This document shows positions 1 to 9,142 of a stretch of 64,000 nucleotides of DNA, piece by piece; within the stretch, counting starts at the first letter, position 1; every line of letters starts with the position of its first letter. The stretch lies in contig NZ_JBJURJ010000001.1 in the NCBI RefSeq assembly GCF_046098205.1, forward strand, positions 434,001 through 498,000, given 5' to 3'. The notes beneath the pieces are model-generated. The model did not search any database. It had not been told where the DNA came from and worked only from the letters and a program-made list of their open reading frames with translations. The DNA is from Paenibacillus_AR mesotrionivorans. Lineage in GTDB: Bacteria > Bacillota > Bacilli > Paenibacillales > NBRC-103111. Both the position numbers and the translations under genes were made by a program.

Positions 1-159
1 GCAATCGTCGATATCGATGCCGCCGTCCTTGTCCACGTAAACCCGGAGGAACCAGTTGCTTCCCTCTTTCACATATTCAATGTCCACCAGTTCAAAACCG
101 TTTTCGTCGAGAAACGGCTTGACCATGCTTTCAACTGCCGATTTTATCTGCAAGCTCAA
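1..159 (-). CDS. rimP: Ribosome maturation factor RimP (C-terminus cut off by the window edge)
   Basis: RimP binds the 30S precursor and assists 16S rRNA/small-subunit maturation in the cytoplasm. Only about 53 N-terminal residues lie in the window. They contain the family's first-domain signature: a helix with VKPFL, then GFELVDIEYVKEG, then a strand NWFLRVYVDKDGG followed by IDIDDC. I chose a TTG start at 159 because AGGGGG lies 9 bases upstream; an in-frame ATG at 177 would overlap that site. In related Bacilli rimP directly follows polC and leads the nusA-infB operon. Here a MarR/DUF2798 cassette separates it from polC, so it probably has its own promoter. Confidence 0.93.
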   Translation of the reverse strand, partial: MSLQIKSAVESMVKPFLDENGFELVDIEYVKEGSNWFLRVYVDKDGGIDIDDC

Positions 160-252
160 AACACAATGCCCCCTCATACGCGGTTAATTCTGCTTATTGT
201 TCCTCTGCAAACCTTGCCCCCGGAGCCCTAAAACTCCTTATTCAAAGAGCAA

Positions 253-272
253 AGAGTGGGTTTCCCCACTCT
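253..272 (-). promoter_or_regulatory. Stem-loop in the rimP leader
   Basis: A perfect 8-bp stem, AGAGTGGG/CCCACTCT, closes a GAAA tetraloop about 95 bases upstream of the rimP start. It is followed by TTGCTCTTTG rather than a clean T-run. It could be a leader RNA element or a weak terminator; its function is not shown by the sequence. Confidence 0.5.
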
Positions 273-421
273 CGACCGTCGTGCAGTATCCAACATCACC
301 TATAGAAGTATATCACAGATGTCGTATTATTTACAATAGAAACCATGGAAGGCCGGGCCAAGGAACGGCCGTAGGGAGCGGGAAAATCCGTTCTAATCAA
401 TTATTCCACTTTTCAGGCCGA

Positions 422-844
422 TTAAGTCAGCCATTTGCCGCGGAGCAACTCCAAAAGACGTTCCATCTCTGCTTTTCCAAGACGCCGGGTGATCTCTTCC
501 TCCAGCCGCTGCTTCGTCTCCTCCAGAAGCCTTACAGTCTCCCGCCCATGCGGGGTCAGTTCCACCCGGCGGTCCCGGGCATTCCCGTCTGCGGTGGCAG
601 GGGCAACCAGCCCTGCCGTCTGTAAGCCCAGCATATATTTATGAACACCCTGCCGGGTCATACCGATCAACCGGCCGATCTGCGATATGCTTAGAACCCC
701 GTTTGCCTCCAGAACAGCCAGGATATGCGCCTCCGACTTGTTAACCGGCTGGCCGCTTGCCTCATGCAGTTTTTTGCGCAGCTCCATATGCTTTTCGCTG
801 ATCAGGTCAATGAGACCCAAGGAACGTTTGACGTCACTCATCAT
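422..844 (-). CDS. MarR-family transcriptional regulator
   Basis: The 140-residue product has the MarR layout: an N-terminal dimerisation helix, a winged helix-turn-helix at about residues 40-100 (helix pair around LSISQIGRLIGMTRQGVHKY, wing near DGNARDRRVELTP), and a long C-terminal amphipathic helix. The RDRRVELT wing motif is typical. The gene is divergent from a DUF2798 membrane-protein gene, with 110 bp between them. That layout suggests it represses its neighbour and itself through the inverted repeat in the shared region. GGAGG lies just upstream of tandem ATGs (844 and 841). The ligand cannot be inferred. Confidence 0.88.
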   Translation of the reverse strand: MMSDVKRSLGLIDLISEKHMELRKKLHEASGQPVNKSEAHILAVLEANGVLSISQIGRLIGMTRQGVHKYMLGLQTAGLVAPATADGNARDRRVELTPHGRETVRLLEETKQRLEEEITRRLGKAEMERLLELLRGKWLT

Positions 845-879
845 GTTAGCCTCCTCTGCCGGATTTATTGTAAACTAGG

Positions 880-928
880 TTGACAGTATTCGAGATGATT
901 CGTTATGATAATCCAGTATAAAACGAAT
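880..928 (+). promoter_or_regulatory. Promoter and putative MarR operator for the DUF2798 gene
   Basis: TTGACA (880-885) and TATGAT (904-909) are 18 bases apart, a good sigma-A promoter pointing at the DUF2798 gene. An inverted repeat, ATTCGTT (898-904) with AACGAAT (922-928), flanks the -10 box and start-site area. That is where a MarR dimer would block transcription. The promoter is read from sequence; the operator role is inferred. Confidence 0.6.
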
Positions 929-954
929 CTCAATAGAGATAAAGGAGCTGTCCC

Positions 955-1431
955 ATGGGGAGAAACAAAAAAGAAATGCTGGTGTTTACGTCCGTAATGT
1001 GCTTTTTCATGGTTTTGTTTATGTGTATGTACAATGTGATGCTGTCCGAAGGCTTCACAACCGCCATTTTCGCTGAGGCTGCTGTGGCTTTCTTTCCGGC
1101 GTTGGCCGTGGCTCTGGTGCTGGATATCTTTATTGTAGGCAAAGTCGCCAAAGGGCTGGCCTTCAAGCTGCTTGCGCCGGATGCCCATCCCGTGAAAAAG
1201 GTACTGGTTATTTCCACCTGCATGGTACTGGGCATGGCGCTTTGCATGTCCTTGTTCGGCACACTCATGCATGGCGGGGTGGATTCCGGCCTGCTTCTGC
1301 GGTGGCTTAAGACCTACGGGCTGAATTTGCTGGCCGCTCTGCCGCTTCAGCTATTGGTGGTCGGTCCGTTGACCCGCTTTCTTTTTACCCGGATGTTCCT
1401 ATCCAAGAAACCGGCAGGCCTTGCCTCCTGA
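955..1431 (+). CDS. DUF2798 family integral membrane protein
   Basis: A 158-residue protein with four predicted membrane helices, at about residues 8-30, 36-61, 82-104 and 119-143. The spacing and the paired-helix pattern match DUF2798, a small membrane family of unknown function often found beside MarR/TetR regulators. AAAGGAG precedes the ATG by 9 bases. It is transcribed from the TTGACA/TATGAT promoter and ends at a strong terminator, so it is monocistronic. A transport or stress role under MarR control is possible but not shown. Two Met-rich stretches (helices 1 and 3) are notable. Confidence 0.8.
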   Translation: MGRNKKEMLVFTSVMCFFMVLFMCMYNVMLSEGFTTAIFAEAAVAFFPALAVALVLDIFIVGKVAKGLAFKLLAPDAHPVKKVLVISTCMVLGMALCMSLFGTLMHGGVDSGLLLRWLKTYGLNLLAALPLQLLVVGPLTRFLFTRMFLSKKPAGLAS

Positions 1432-1456
1432 CAAGCGCAACGCCCAACCTACGCAT

Positions 1457-1499
1457 AAAGGACTGGAACGGCCTAAGCCGTTGTCCAGTCCTTTTTTTT
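1457..1499 (+). terminator. Rho-independent terminator of the DUF2798 gene
   Basis: AAAGGACTGG plus AACGGC pair with GCCGTT plus CCAGTCC around a CTAA loop (one base bulged), followed by eight T. In the reverse direction only three T follow, so it mainly serves the plus strand. Confidence 0.9.
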
Positions 1500-1520
1500 G
1501 CATATGTCCTCTTTATGATA

Positions 1521-4500
1521 TTAAAAGAGCGAAAGCTGGTTGGAATCCGGCAGGCCCCGGAAGCAGCCCATGGTCTTCAACAGCTCCACAATGGTTTTGG
1601 TGGCGCGGCTGCGCTGCTGGAAGTCTTCGATGGAGAGGAAATCTCCCCCTTCATCCTTGGCTGCCGCAATCTGCTTGGCCGCATTTTCGCCGATGCCGTC
1701 CACTGCAGAGAAGGGGAACAAAAGCTTGTCCCCGTCTACCAGGAACTTGGTGGCATGGGAGCGGTACAGATCCACCGGTTTAAAACCAAAGCCGCGGGCG
1801 GTCATTTCCAGAGCCATTTCCAGAAAGGAAATCATGCCCTTCTCCTTGGGTGTAGCCTGGAAACCCTTGGCTTCAATCTCCAGTAGCTTGCTTAGGATAG
1901 CGTCATAACCCTGGCAGAACAGCTCCACCTCGAAGGACTCCGCCCGGACCGTAAAGTAGGTGGCGTAAAATTCAATGGGATGATACAGCTTGAAGTAGGC
2001 CGTCCGCACCGCGGAAATAACGTAAGCCGAGGCATGCGCCTTCGGGAACATGTACTGGATTTTCTCACAGGAATCAATGTACCAGGCCGGTACATTGCAC
2101 TTCTTCATCTCATCCTTCCACTCTTCGCTTAAGCCCCGGCCCTTCCGCACACTTTCGGTGATTTTGAAGGCCAGCCCCGCATCCATACCCGCTTTATATA
2201 TGAGATAAAGCATAATGTCATCCCGGCAGCCAATCACCGTTTTGATGGAGCAGGTACCGTTTTTGATGAGCTCCTGGGCATTTCCCAGCCATACACCCGT
2301 TCCATGGGACAGACCGGAAATCTGCAGCAAATCGGCAAAGGTGGTGGGCTGTGATTCCTCCAGCATCTGGCGGACGAACTTGGTGCCCATTTCGGGTACG
2401 CCGTAGGTGGCTACGGTAGAACGGATCTGTGAAGGAGTAACGCCCAATGCCTCCACAGAGTTGAACATGCTCATCACCTTGGGATCATTCATGGGCAGGG
2501 TCGTAGGATCAATGCCCGTCAGGTCCTGGAGCATCCGCATCATGGTCGGATCGTCATGTCCCAGAATATCCAGCTTGAGGAGATTTTCCTCAAAAGCATG
2601 GTAGTCAAAATGGGTGGTTTGCCAGTCAGCGCTGGTATCATCCGCCGGAAACTGGACTGGCGTTACATCCTCTACGTCGATATAATCGGGGACAACCACG
2701 ATGCCGCCCGGATGCTGGCCGGTGCTCCGTTTCACGCCGGTGCAGCCGGCCGCCAGCCGGTTGATTTCCGCCAGCCGCCAGTTGCCGCCCTTTTCCTCCT
2801 CGAACTTCTTGACGAAGCCGAAGGCAGTTTTTTCGGCTACGGTGCCGATGGTGCCTGCACGGAATACATTTTTCTCGCCGAACAGCACCTTGGTGTAGTT
2901 ATGGGCTATCGGCTGGTAATCGCCGGAGAAATTCAAGTCAATATCGGGAACCTTGTCCCCTTTAAAACCCAGGAAGGTTTCGAAGGGAATATCCTGGCCT
3001 TCCCCCTTCAGCGGTGCACCGCAGTTCGGACAATCCTTATTCGGCAAATCAAAGCCTGAGGGAATGCTGCCGTCCGTGAACCACTCGCTGTATTGGCAGG
3101 AGAGACACATATAATGAGGCGGAAGCGGGTTAACCTCGGAGATGCCCAGTGCCGTGGCCACAAAGGAGGAGCCTACGGAGCCCCGGGAGCCGACCAGATA
3201 TCCGTCCGAATTGGATTTTTTCACAAGACGCTCGGAAATCAGATAGTTGGCGGAGAAGCCGTAGCCGATAATAGGCTTTAATTCCTTCTCCAGCCGTGCG
3301 GTTACAATCTCAGGCACAGGTTCGCCGTACATCCGTTTGGCCGTGTCATAACATTTGGTGCGGATTTCCTCCTCGGAACCTTCAATAATAGGAGAAAACA
3401 GACCGTTGTCTGTAGGGCCCCCCGTTTTGGGGAACAGCTTGATTTCCTCAAACTCGTCCGCCAGCGCGGAGGTATTCTCCACCACAACCTTATATGCCGT
3501 TTCCTCGCCCAAAAAAGCAAACTCCCGGAGCATCTCCTCAGTGGTGCGCAAATGCACATCCGGCTTGCGCTGGTCCTTCAGCGGACTGAAGCCGGTAATG
3601 CCGTTTATGGTGATATCCCGACAGATCTTATCCCTTGGAGTCAGGTAATGGACATTGCCGGTGGCAATCACAGGTTTGCCCAGCTTGCGGCCGATTTCGA
3701 TTACCCGGCGAATCGCCCCCTCCAAGTCCTCCTTGCTGCCGACAAGACCTTTTTCCACCAGGTGCATATTCACCTCGACGGGCTGGATCTCCAGCACATC
3801 GTAAAACAGGGCCACGTTCTCGGCTTCCTCTACCGACTTATTGAGAACTGTCTCGTAGAATTCGCCCCTCTCACAACCGGAGATCACCAGAAGCCCTTCC
3901 CGGTATTCGGTCAGCACACTTTTGGGGATACAGGGCACCCGATTGTAATATTTGGTATGGGAGAGGGAAACCAGCTTGTACAGGTTCTTCTTCCCTGCCT
4001 GGGTTTTGGCGTAGATGCAGCAGTGGAAGGGCCGTTGGTTGGACAAGTCCTTGCCCACATGCTCATTAAGCTCCGCCAACCCGGTAATACGCCGGTTGTC
4101 CGCCTCCTTGATCAGGTGGTACAGCACGTACCCCAAGGCCTCCGCATCGTCCACGGCGCGGTGGTGATTTTCCAGAGAAACCTTGAACCGGTCCGACAGG
4201 GTATTCAGCCGGTGATTCTTCAGATTGGGGAGAAGCAGCCGGGCCATCTCCAGCGTATCCAGCACGGGATTATCCATTGGGGGCTGGCCCAGAGATTTCA
4301 GGTTGGCCTGGATGAAGCCGATATCGAACCGGGCGTTATGGGCAACCAGCACCGCATCTCCCACAAACTCACGGAATTTGGGCAGCACATCCTCCAGCTC
4401 TGGGGCGCCCCGGACCATATCGTCGTTAATGTTGGTCAGTTGCTGGATGTTATACGGGATCCGTTCATGGGGATTCACGAAGGTGGCGAACCGGTCGATC

Positions 4501-5861
4501 ACCTTTTCGTCACGCATTTTGACCCCGGCCAACTCGATGATCTTGTTGTTAATAACCGATAAACCCGTGGTCTCGATATCGAACACCACATATTCCGCTT
4601 CCTTCAGAGGACGTGCCTCCGGATTGAGCACTATGGCCACGCTATCGTTGACCACATTGGCTTCCATCCCGTACAGCACCTTGATGCCGTGCTTTTTGGC
4701 TGCTTTGTTGGCATCCGGATAAGACTGGACTACGCTATGGTCGGTGATGGCAATGGCCTTATGGCCCCATTTGGCAGCCGTTTTGATATATTCGTCCACG
4801 GGGGTCAATCCGTCCATGGCGCTCATATTGGAGTGAACATGGAACTCCACCCGCTTCTCGGGAGCATTGTCCTTGCGCTCTGCCGGCGGCAGCACCTCAT
4901 TGACATCCTGAGGAATCATCATCAGCTCCGGCGGGTTCTGGAAGCGGTCATACTCTACCTTGCCCCGCAGCTTCAGCCACTTGCCGTTGGCGATCAGGCT
5001 GTAAATCTTCACATCTTCCTTGGTTTTGGCGAAGGCCTTGATGGACAGGGAATCGGTAAAGTCCGTAATATTGAAGGAGAACAGCACCGTTCCCGTCTTC
5101 AGCTCCTTGGACTCCAAGCCGAAGACCATACCCTGGATGGCAACCTTCTTCTCTTCCTCGGTAATCTGCTGCAGGGGAACGGCATCCTCACGGATATCGT
5201 AGCCCACCATCAGCTTCAGCTCCGCATCCGAACCCTTGGACGCTTCCTCCTCGCGGACGATGGAGGTAAGAATCTCCTGGGTGACGCTTTTGCCTTCCTC
5301 GGACACCTGACGGGCAAACTGGTCGTAGATCTCTTCTTTTTCCTGCACCGATTCCGTTACCTTCAGCTTCACCTGGTAGGTTCCGGCGAAATACCGTTCA
5401 TAAAACTGGCGCACCAGGTTGTCCACCTGCTTCTTTTTGGCCAGCTCCAATCCGATTTGATCCAGAAGGGTCACGGTCAGCACCGTGCCGCTGGCTTCCA
5501 TCTTAGCCTTGGCCAACCAGCCGTTGATCGAAGCGGACTCCCGCTGGGCCCATTCCACAAACAGGCTCCAGTATTCCTCCGCCAGCGTCTCCGGCGTTAC
5601 TGCATTTGTATAGTGGAAGGTCAATTTGATATCCGCAATATGGCGGAATTGCTCCCGGATCAGCTTCACGAAGCTCCGGTAAATATCCCGCGGCACCAAA
5701 ACCGCATTCACGAGATGAAAATGCCACTCCCTGTTGGAGCGGCTGACTTCCACCATATCGATGTACCCATCCGAAAAATATGCTTCCGCCACGTCTGCGG
5801 GAACCTGAGCCTGCCCAAGCAGCAGCTCAAACCGTTTCCTTTTCTCCGCAGGGTTACTCAT
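1521..5861 (-). CDS. polC: DNA polymerase III alpha subunit, Gram-positive PolC type
   Basis: Replicative leading-strand polymerase, 1446 residues (B. subtilis PolC has 1437). Domain order is N-terminal/OB region, a PHP domain near residue 340 (EFHVHSNMSAMDG), an inserted DnaQ-type 3'-5' exonuclease starting near 427 (FDIETTGL, later HNARFDIGF and HRAVDDAEA), a zinc site near 917 (CLSC...CPNCG), and polymerase catalytic aspartates near 974 (PDIDLNFSGDYQ). I chose ATG 5861 because GGAGGTG lies just upstream and the protein then starts MSNPAEKRKRF; the reading frame extends 26 codons further upstream without a better site. The gene lies between proS and, beyond an inserted cassette, rimP. Confidence 0.98.
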   Translation of the reverse strand: MSNPAEKRKRFELLLGQAQVPADVAEAYFSDGYIDMVEVSRSNREWHFHLVNAVLVPRDIYRSFVKLIREQFRHIADIKLTFHYTNAVTPETLAEEYWSLFVEWAQRESASINGWLAKAKMEASGTVLTVTLLDQIGLELAKKKQVDNLVRQFYERYFAGTYQVKLKVTESVQEKEEIYDQFARQVSEEGKSVTQEILTSIVREEEASKGSDAELKLMVGYDIREDAVPLQQITEEEKKVAIQGMVFGLESKELKTGTVLFSFNITDFTDSLSIKAFAKTKEDVKIYSLIANGKWLKLRGKVEYDRFQNPPELMMIPQDVNEVLPPAERKDNAPEKRVEFHVHSNMSAMDGLTPVDEYIKTAAKWGHKAIAITDHSVVQSYPDANKAAKKHGIKVLYGMEANVVNDSVAIVLNPEARPLKEAEYVVFDIETTGLSVINNKIIELAGVKMRDEKVIDRFATFVNPHERIPYNIQQLTNINDDMVRGAPELEDVLPKFREFVGDAVLVAHNARFDIGFIQANLKSLGQPPMDNPVLDTLEMARLLLPNLKNHRLNTLSDRFKVSLENHHRAVDDAEALGYVLYHLIKEADNRRITGLAELNEHVGKDLSNQRPFHCCIYAKTQAGKKNLYKLVSLSHTKYYNRVPCIPKSVLTEYREGLLVISGCERGEFYETVLNKSVEEAENVALFYDVLEIQPVEVNMHLVEKGLVGSKEDLEGAIRRVIEIGRKLGKPVIATGNVHYLTPRDKICRDITINGITGFSPLKDQRKPDVHLRTTEEMLREFAFLGEETAYKVVVENTSALADEFEEIKLFPKTGGPTDNGLFSPIIEGSEEEIRTKCYDTAKRMYGEPVPEIVTARLEKELKPIIGYGFSANYLISERLVKKSNSDGYLVGSRGSVGSSFVATALGISEVNPLPPHYMCLSCQYSEWFTDGSIPSGFDLPNKDCPNCGAPLKGEGQDIPFETFLGFKGDKVPDIDLNFSGDYQPIAHNYTKVLFGEKNVFRAGTIGTVAEKTAFGFVKKFEEEKGGNWRLAEINRLAAGCTGVKRSTGQHPGGIVVVPDYIDVEDVTPVQFPADDTSADWQTTHFDYHAFEENLLKLDILGHDDPTMMRMLQDLTGIDPTTLPMNDPKVMSMFNSVEALGVTPSQIRSTVATYGVPEMGTKFVRQMLEESQPTTFADLLQISGLSHGTGVWLGNAQELIKNGTCSIKTVIGCRDDIMLYLIYKAGMDAGLAFKITESVRKGRGLSEEWKDEMKKCNVPAWYIDSCEKIQYMFPKAHASAYVISAVRTAYFKLYHPIEFYATYFTVRAESFEVELFCQGYDAILSKLLEIEAKGFQATPKEKGMISFLEMALEMTARGFGFKPVDLYRSHATKFLVDGDKLLFPFSAVDGIGENAAKQIAAAKDEGGDFLSIEDFQQRSRATKTIVELLKTMGCFRGLPDSNQLSLF

Positions 5862-5919
5862 GGGGACACCTCCGTATCTTCCAATCTTGCCAGTCACAGC
5901 CGTAAATGCCGCACCTTCT

Positions 5920-5949
5920 ATTGTGGGGGGAAGAGACAAGGTTCGTCAA
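5920..5949 (-). promoter_or_regulatory. Possible polC promoter
   Basis: TTGACG (949-944 of the 5.9-kb region, minus strand) and CACAAT are 18 bases apart, about 60 bases upstream of the polC start and downstream of the proS terminator. The -10 box is a modest match, so this is tentative. Confidence 0.35.
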
Positions 5950-6020
5950 GACCTTTTGGAGGCAATTGCGGGCACCTTCTCCTGGAGGTGGTTGCTCACC
6001 CTTCTTAAGCGGACTGGAAA

Positions 6021-6196
6021 GCCGTTATTTTGCTAAAAATCGGACTTTTGGTAATTTCGCGGACACACGATACCTTATTCCAATCTTCTCCCCTCAATTT
6101 CGGGCCCTTTTCAGCCAATAACGGCTCCTGTGTCCGCCCCAACGAAAAAACAGCGTTTTTCCGTGCGACAACGGCTTTTGAGTCCGTTCATAACGA
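6021..6196. repeat. Intergenic repeat cluster between proS and polC
   Basis: The 397-bp gap 5862-6258 has no gene. Within it are related short units: GCCGTTATTTTGCTAAAAAT (6021-6040), ATAACGGCTCCTGTGTCCG (6118-6136) and ACAACGGCTTTTGAGTCCG from about 6168. The last two resemble each other. The same words, in inverted orientation, recur at 49.47-49.56 kb. They look like a dispersed non-coding repeat family. Confidence 0.6.
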
Positions 6197-6210
6197 CCAT
6201 CTATGTTCAA

Positions 6211-6252
6211 AATAAAAAAAGCGTTTAGCGGAGGTAGCTCCGTAAACGCTTC
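6211..6252 (-). terminator. Terminator downstream of proS
   Basis: A 14-bp stem (AAGCGTTTACGGAG pairing with CTCCGCTAAACGCTT, one mismatch) with a CTAC loop, followed on the minus strand by seven T. It separates the pyrH-to-proS operon from polC. Confidence 0.93.
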
Positions 6253-6258
6253 TTATCT

Positions 6259-7707
6259 TTAGTACGCCCGTCCGAAGACAACCGTATGCTTGGCCTCCTG
6301 GCCGCAGCAGATGCAGGTGGTTTTGGTGACGGCCGGCTGGAAGGGAATATTCCGGCTGGTAGCGCCGGTTTCTTCCTTCACCTTAGCCTCGCAGTCGGCC
6401 GAGCCGCACCAGCCCGCATACGCGAAGCCGCGCTTCTCGTCCAGGAATGCTTTGAACTGGTCCATGGTATCCACATCGGTCATATGCTCGTCCCGGAATT
6501 GGCGGGCCTTCTCCAGCATGGCGGTGTGAATCTCCTCCAGCATGGTTTGGACCTCCTGGACGAAGTCCTCCTGGCGGATAACCTTCTTCTCGCCGCTGAC
6601 CCGGGAGACCAGCACCATTTGACCGGCTTCCAGATCACGTGGACCCAACTCAACGCGGATCGGAACACCGCGCATTTCGTACTCGTTGAACTTCCAGCCC
6701 GGGCTTTGGCCCTCGCGGTCGTCCACCTTCACACGTACGCCGGCCTTCTTCAGCTCGGCATACAACTCGTTCACCTTCGCCACAACAGGCTCCCGGGTTT
6801 TGGGCGGCCCGATGGGAATCATGATCACCTGAGTCGGGGCAACCTTGGGCGGAAGCACCAGCCCTCTGTCATCACCATGAACCATGATCAGCGCACCGAT
6901 CAGACGGGTGCTGGTGCCCCAGGAGGTGGTGTGGCAGAATTGATGCTGGTTGTCGCGGTCCAGATATTTGATATCGAAGGCTACAGCAAAGTTGGTGCCC
7001 AGATAGTGGGAGGTGCCCGCTTGTACCGCCTTGCCGTCCTTCATCATGGCTTCGATGGAATAGGTGTCCACGGCGCCGGCGAATTTCTCCGAGGGGGTCT
7101 TCTGGCCGGTAATCACCGGCATCGCCAGGAAGTTCTCGGCGAAGTCGCGGTAGATCTCCAGCATCTGCATGGTCTCGCGGCGGGCATCCGCTTCGTCCTC
7201 GTGGGCGGTATGTCCTTCCTGCCAGAGGAATTCGCTGGTGCGCAGGAACGGCTGCGTGCGCTTCTCCCAACGGACTACATTGGCCCATTGGTTAATCAGC
7301 AGCGGCAGATCGCGGTAAGAGTTGATCCATTCGGCGTACATGTGGCCGAACATGGTTTCGGAGGTGGGCCGGACAGCAAGGCGCTCCTCCAGCTTCTCGC
7401 CGGCCGCTTCCGTTACCCACGGCAGCTCCGGGTTGAAACCCTCCACATGCTCCTTCTCCTTCTGGAAGAAGCTCTCCGGGATAAACAGCGGGAAGTAGGC
7501 GTTACGGTGGCCCGTTTCCTTGAAGCGGCTGTCCATCTCCTTCTGGATGTTCTCCCAGATTTCATAGCTGTCCGGCTTGAATACAATACAGCCGCGGACA
7601 GGAGCGTAGCTCATCAGATCGGCCTTTTTGATCACGTCGATATACCAGCGGGAGAAGTCCTCGCTTTGCGGTGTGATCTCCTTAACAAATTGCTTTTCCT
7701 TGGACAT
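6259..7707 (-). CDS. proS: Prolyl-tRNA synthetase, archaeal/eukaryotic-type
   Basis: Charges tRNA-Pro in the cytoplasm. At 482 residues it lacks the roughly 180-residue INS editing domain that gives bacterial-type ProRS about 565-570 residues. Class II motifs are visible: VRPTSETMFGHMYAEW, then RWEKRTQPFLRTSEFLWQEGH, then the motif 3 region HGDDRGLVLPPKVAP. The C-terminus carries a zinc-binding-type domain (CGSADCEAKVKEETGATSR, TCICCGQEA) ending in the typical terminal tyrosine, FGRAY. These are archaeal/eukaryotic-type features. It follows rseP by 22 bp, the same place where B. subtilis has a long bacterial-type proS, so this looks like replacement in place. Confidence 0.95.
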   Translation of the reverse strand: MSKEKQFVKEITPQSEDFSRWYIDVIKKADLMSYAPVRGCIVFKPDSYEIWENIQKEMDSRFKETGHRNAYFPLFIPESFFQKEKEHVEGFNPELPWVTEAAGEKLEERLAVRPTSETMFGHMYAEWINSYRDLPLLINQWANVVRWEKRTQPFLRTSEFLWQEGHTAHEDEADARRETMQMLEIYRDFAENFLAMPVITGQKTPSEKFAGAVDTYSIEAMMKDGKAVQAGTSHYLGTNFAVAFDIKYLDRDNQHQFCHTTSWGTSTRLIGALIMVHGDDRGLVLPPKVAPTQVIMIPIGPPKTREPVVAKVNELYAELKKAGVRVKVDDREGQSPGWKFNEYEMRGVPIRVELGPRDLEAGQMVLVSRVSGEKKVIRQEDFVQEVQTMLEEIHTAMLEKARQFRDEHMTDVDTMDQFKAFLDEKRGFAYAGWCGSADCEAKVKEETGATSRNIPFQPAVTKTTCICCGQEAKHTVVFGRAY

Positions 7708-7729
7708 GTGCGTTACAAACCTCCAATGT

Positions 7730-8989
7730 TTATCCCTGTATCAATCGTACAATATCGTTGTACGTTACGGCTATCATCAACAGCATCAGCATGGCGAAGC
7801 CGATAAAATGCACCATACTCTCCCGGTTGGGGTCCACCGGACGCCCCCGGATGGCCTCAATCCCCAGGAACAACAGCCGGCTTCCATCCAATGCGGGAAT
7901 GGGCAGCAGATTGAAGATCCCCAGGTTGATGCTCAGGAAGGCGGTCAGTGAAATCATGGAGCTTAAGCCAGCCTGGGCGAAATCGCTGGAGATTTGGACG
8001 ATCCGTACGGGTCCGCCCAGATCATCCATTTTGAACTGGCCGAAGATCATTTGTTTGAAGCCCAGCAATATATTCTTGGTCATAAATACGGTATTGTCCC
8101 ATGCGCCGGCTACAGCCTCCACCGGGGTGACACTGCGCTTGTCAAAGCCCAGCTCCACCCCCACCCGGACAGTCCCTTCGATATCCACGGGAGTGATGGT
8201 TTTCTGCATCTGCTCCTTGTTGCGTTCAATAATCCAAAGCATAGGCTGGTCCTTGGAATTCTTGATCAGCTGGGACAGCTGGGTCTGGTCCTTGCCGATG
8301 GGGGTGTGGTTAACCTCCAACACAACATCCCCCGGCATCAGACCGGCAACAGCCGCCGGTTTGCCAGGCTCAATTTTGCCCAGCTTTACATTGGTGGGCA
8401 TCCCGTTCATCATCATCACGATCAGAAACAACACAAAAGCCAGAATGAAGTTCATGGCCGGACCGGCAAAAATGGACAAAGCCCGTTTGCCGACGCTTTT
8501 GCCGCCGAACTGGCGGTTCCAGGGGGCAATCTGGGTTTCCTTGCCCCGGGCCACCATCATGGCATCCTCGGCAACGGCAAAACGCACCGGTTCCCCTTCC
8601 ACAATCAGCCGGACATACAGCTCCCGTTCCAGATCAATGCTCTCAATTTCACCTTGAATGACGTTTGAGCGCTGGTCGAGCTGGTCCAAAAACAGATGGG
8701 TAACCACCTCGTCCTTCAACCGTACACCGATGGTTTGGCCGGGATTGGCCTGTACAATCTCCGGGTCCTCCCCCGCCATCCGGACGTACCCGCCGATGGG
8801 CAGAATCCGAAGCGTATAGGTGGTTTCACCCTTTTTGTACGAAAAAAGCTTCGGCCCGAAGCCGATGGCAAATTCCCGAACCAGAATCCCCGCCCGTTTG
8901 GCAAAGTAAAAATGCCCCCATTCATGCAGGGTAACCAGCACGAAGAACATCAGCACGATCTGAAGACCGACTTGTATATTGGACAACAT
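7730..8989 (-). CDS. rseP: Site-2 membrane metalloprotease RseP
   Basis: Intramembrane zinc protease that cuts membrane-bound anti-sigma factors and signal-peptide remnants. The 419-residue protein starts with a membrane helix carrying the zinc motif HEWGH (H22, E23, H26), has a PDZ domain in the middle (around PGKPAAVAGLMPGDVVLEVN), and C-terminal membrane helices with the third-ligand motif NLGIFNLLPIPALDG. The start is supported by AAGGGGG six bases upstream. It lies between dxr and proS, the conserved Bacilli order. Homologue of B. subtilis RasP, which acts on RsiW and FtsL. Confidence 0.96.
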   Translation of the reverse strand: MLSNIQVGLQIVLMFFVLVTLHEWGHFYFAKRAGILVREFAIGFGPKLFSYKKGETTYTLRILPIGGYVRMAGEDPEIVQANPGQTIGVRLKDEVVTHLFLDQLDQRSNVIQGEIESIDLERELYVRLIVEGEPVRFAVAEDAMMVARGKETQIAPWNRQFGGKSVGKRALSIFAGPAMNFILAFVLFLIVMMMNGMPTNVKLGKIEPGKPAAVAGLMPGDVVLEVNHTPIGKDQTQLSQLIKNSKDQPMLWIIERNKEQMQKTITPVDIEGTVRVGVELGFDKRSVTPVEAVAGAWDNTVFMTKNILLGFKQMIFGQFKMDDLGGPVRIVQISSDFAQAGLSSMISLTAFLSINLGIFNLLPIPALDGSRLLFLGIEAIRGRPVDPNRESMVHFIGFAMLMLLMIAVTYNDIVRLIQG

Positions 8990-9142
8990 CGATTCCCCCT
9001 TAGTTGGTAAAAGAAAGGTCCTTTCATAAAGAGTACCATTAAGACCGAGGGCAATACAAGCCGACTGCCCTGGAGCCCGTATTGGACGCTTTTAATACCT
9101 AAGCATATGCCGTTTCGGGGGAGGCTTATTCACATGGATACA

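Noticed and set aside
3552..4562. 336-codon plus-strand open frame antisense to polC
   Set aside because: Another shadow; no start signal and no family.
4689..6008. 439-codon plus-strand open frame antisense to polC
   Set aside because: It lies opposite polC, has no ribosome site, and reads as low-complexity His/Gln/Leu-rich protein, typical of an antisense shadow.
6286..7806. 506-codon plus-strand open frame antisense to proS
   Set aside because: Shadow of proS codon use; product resembles no protein family.
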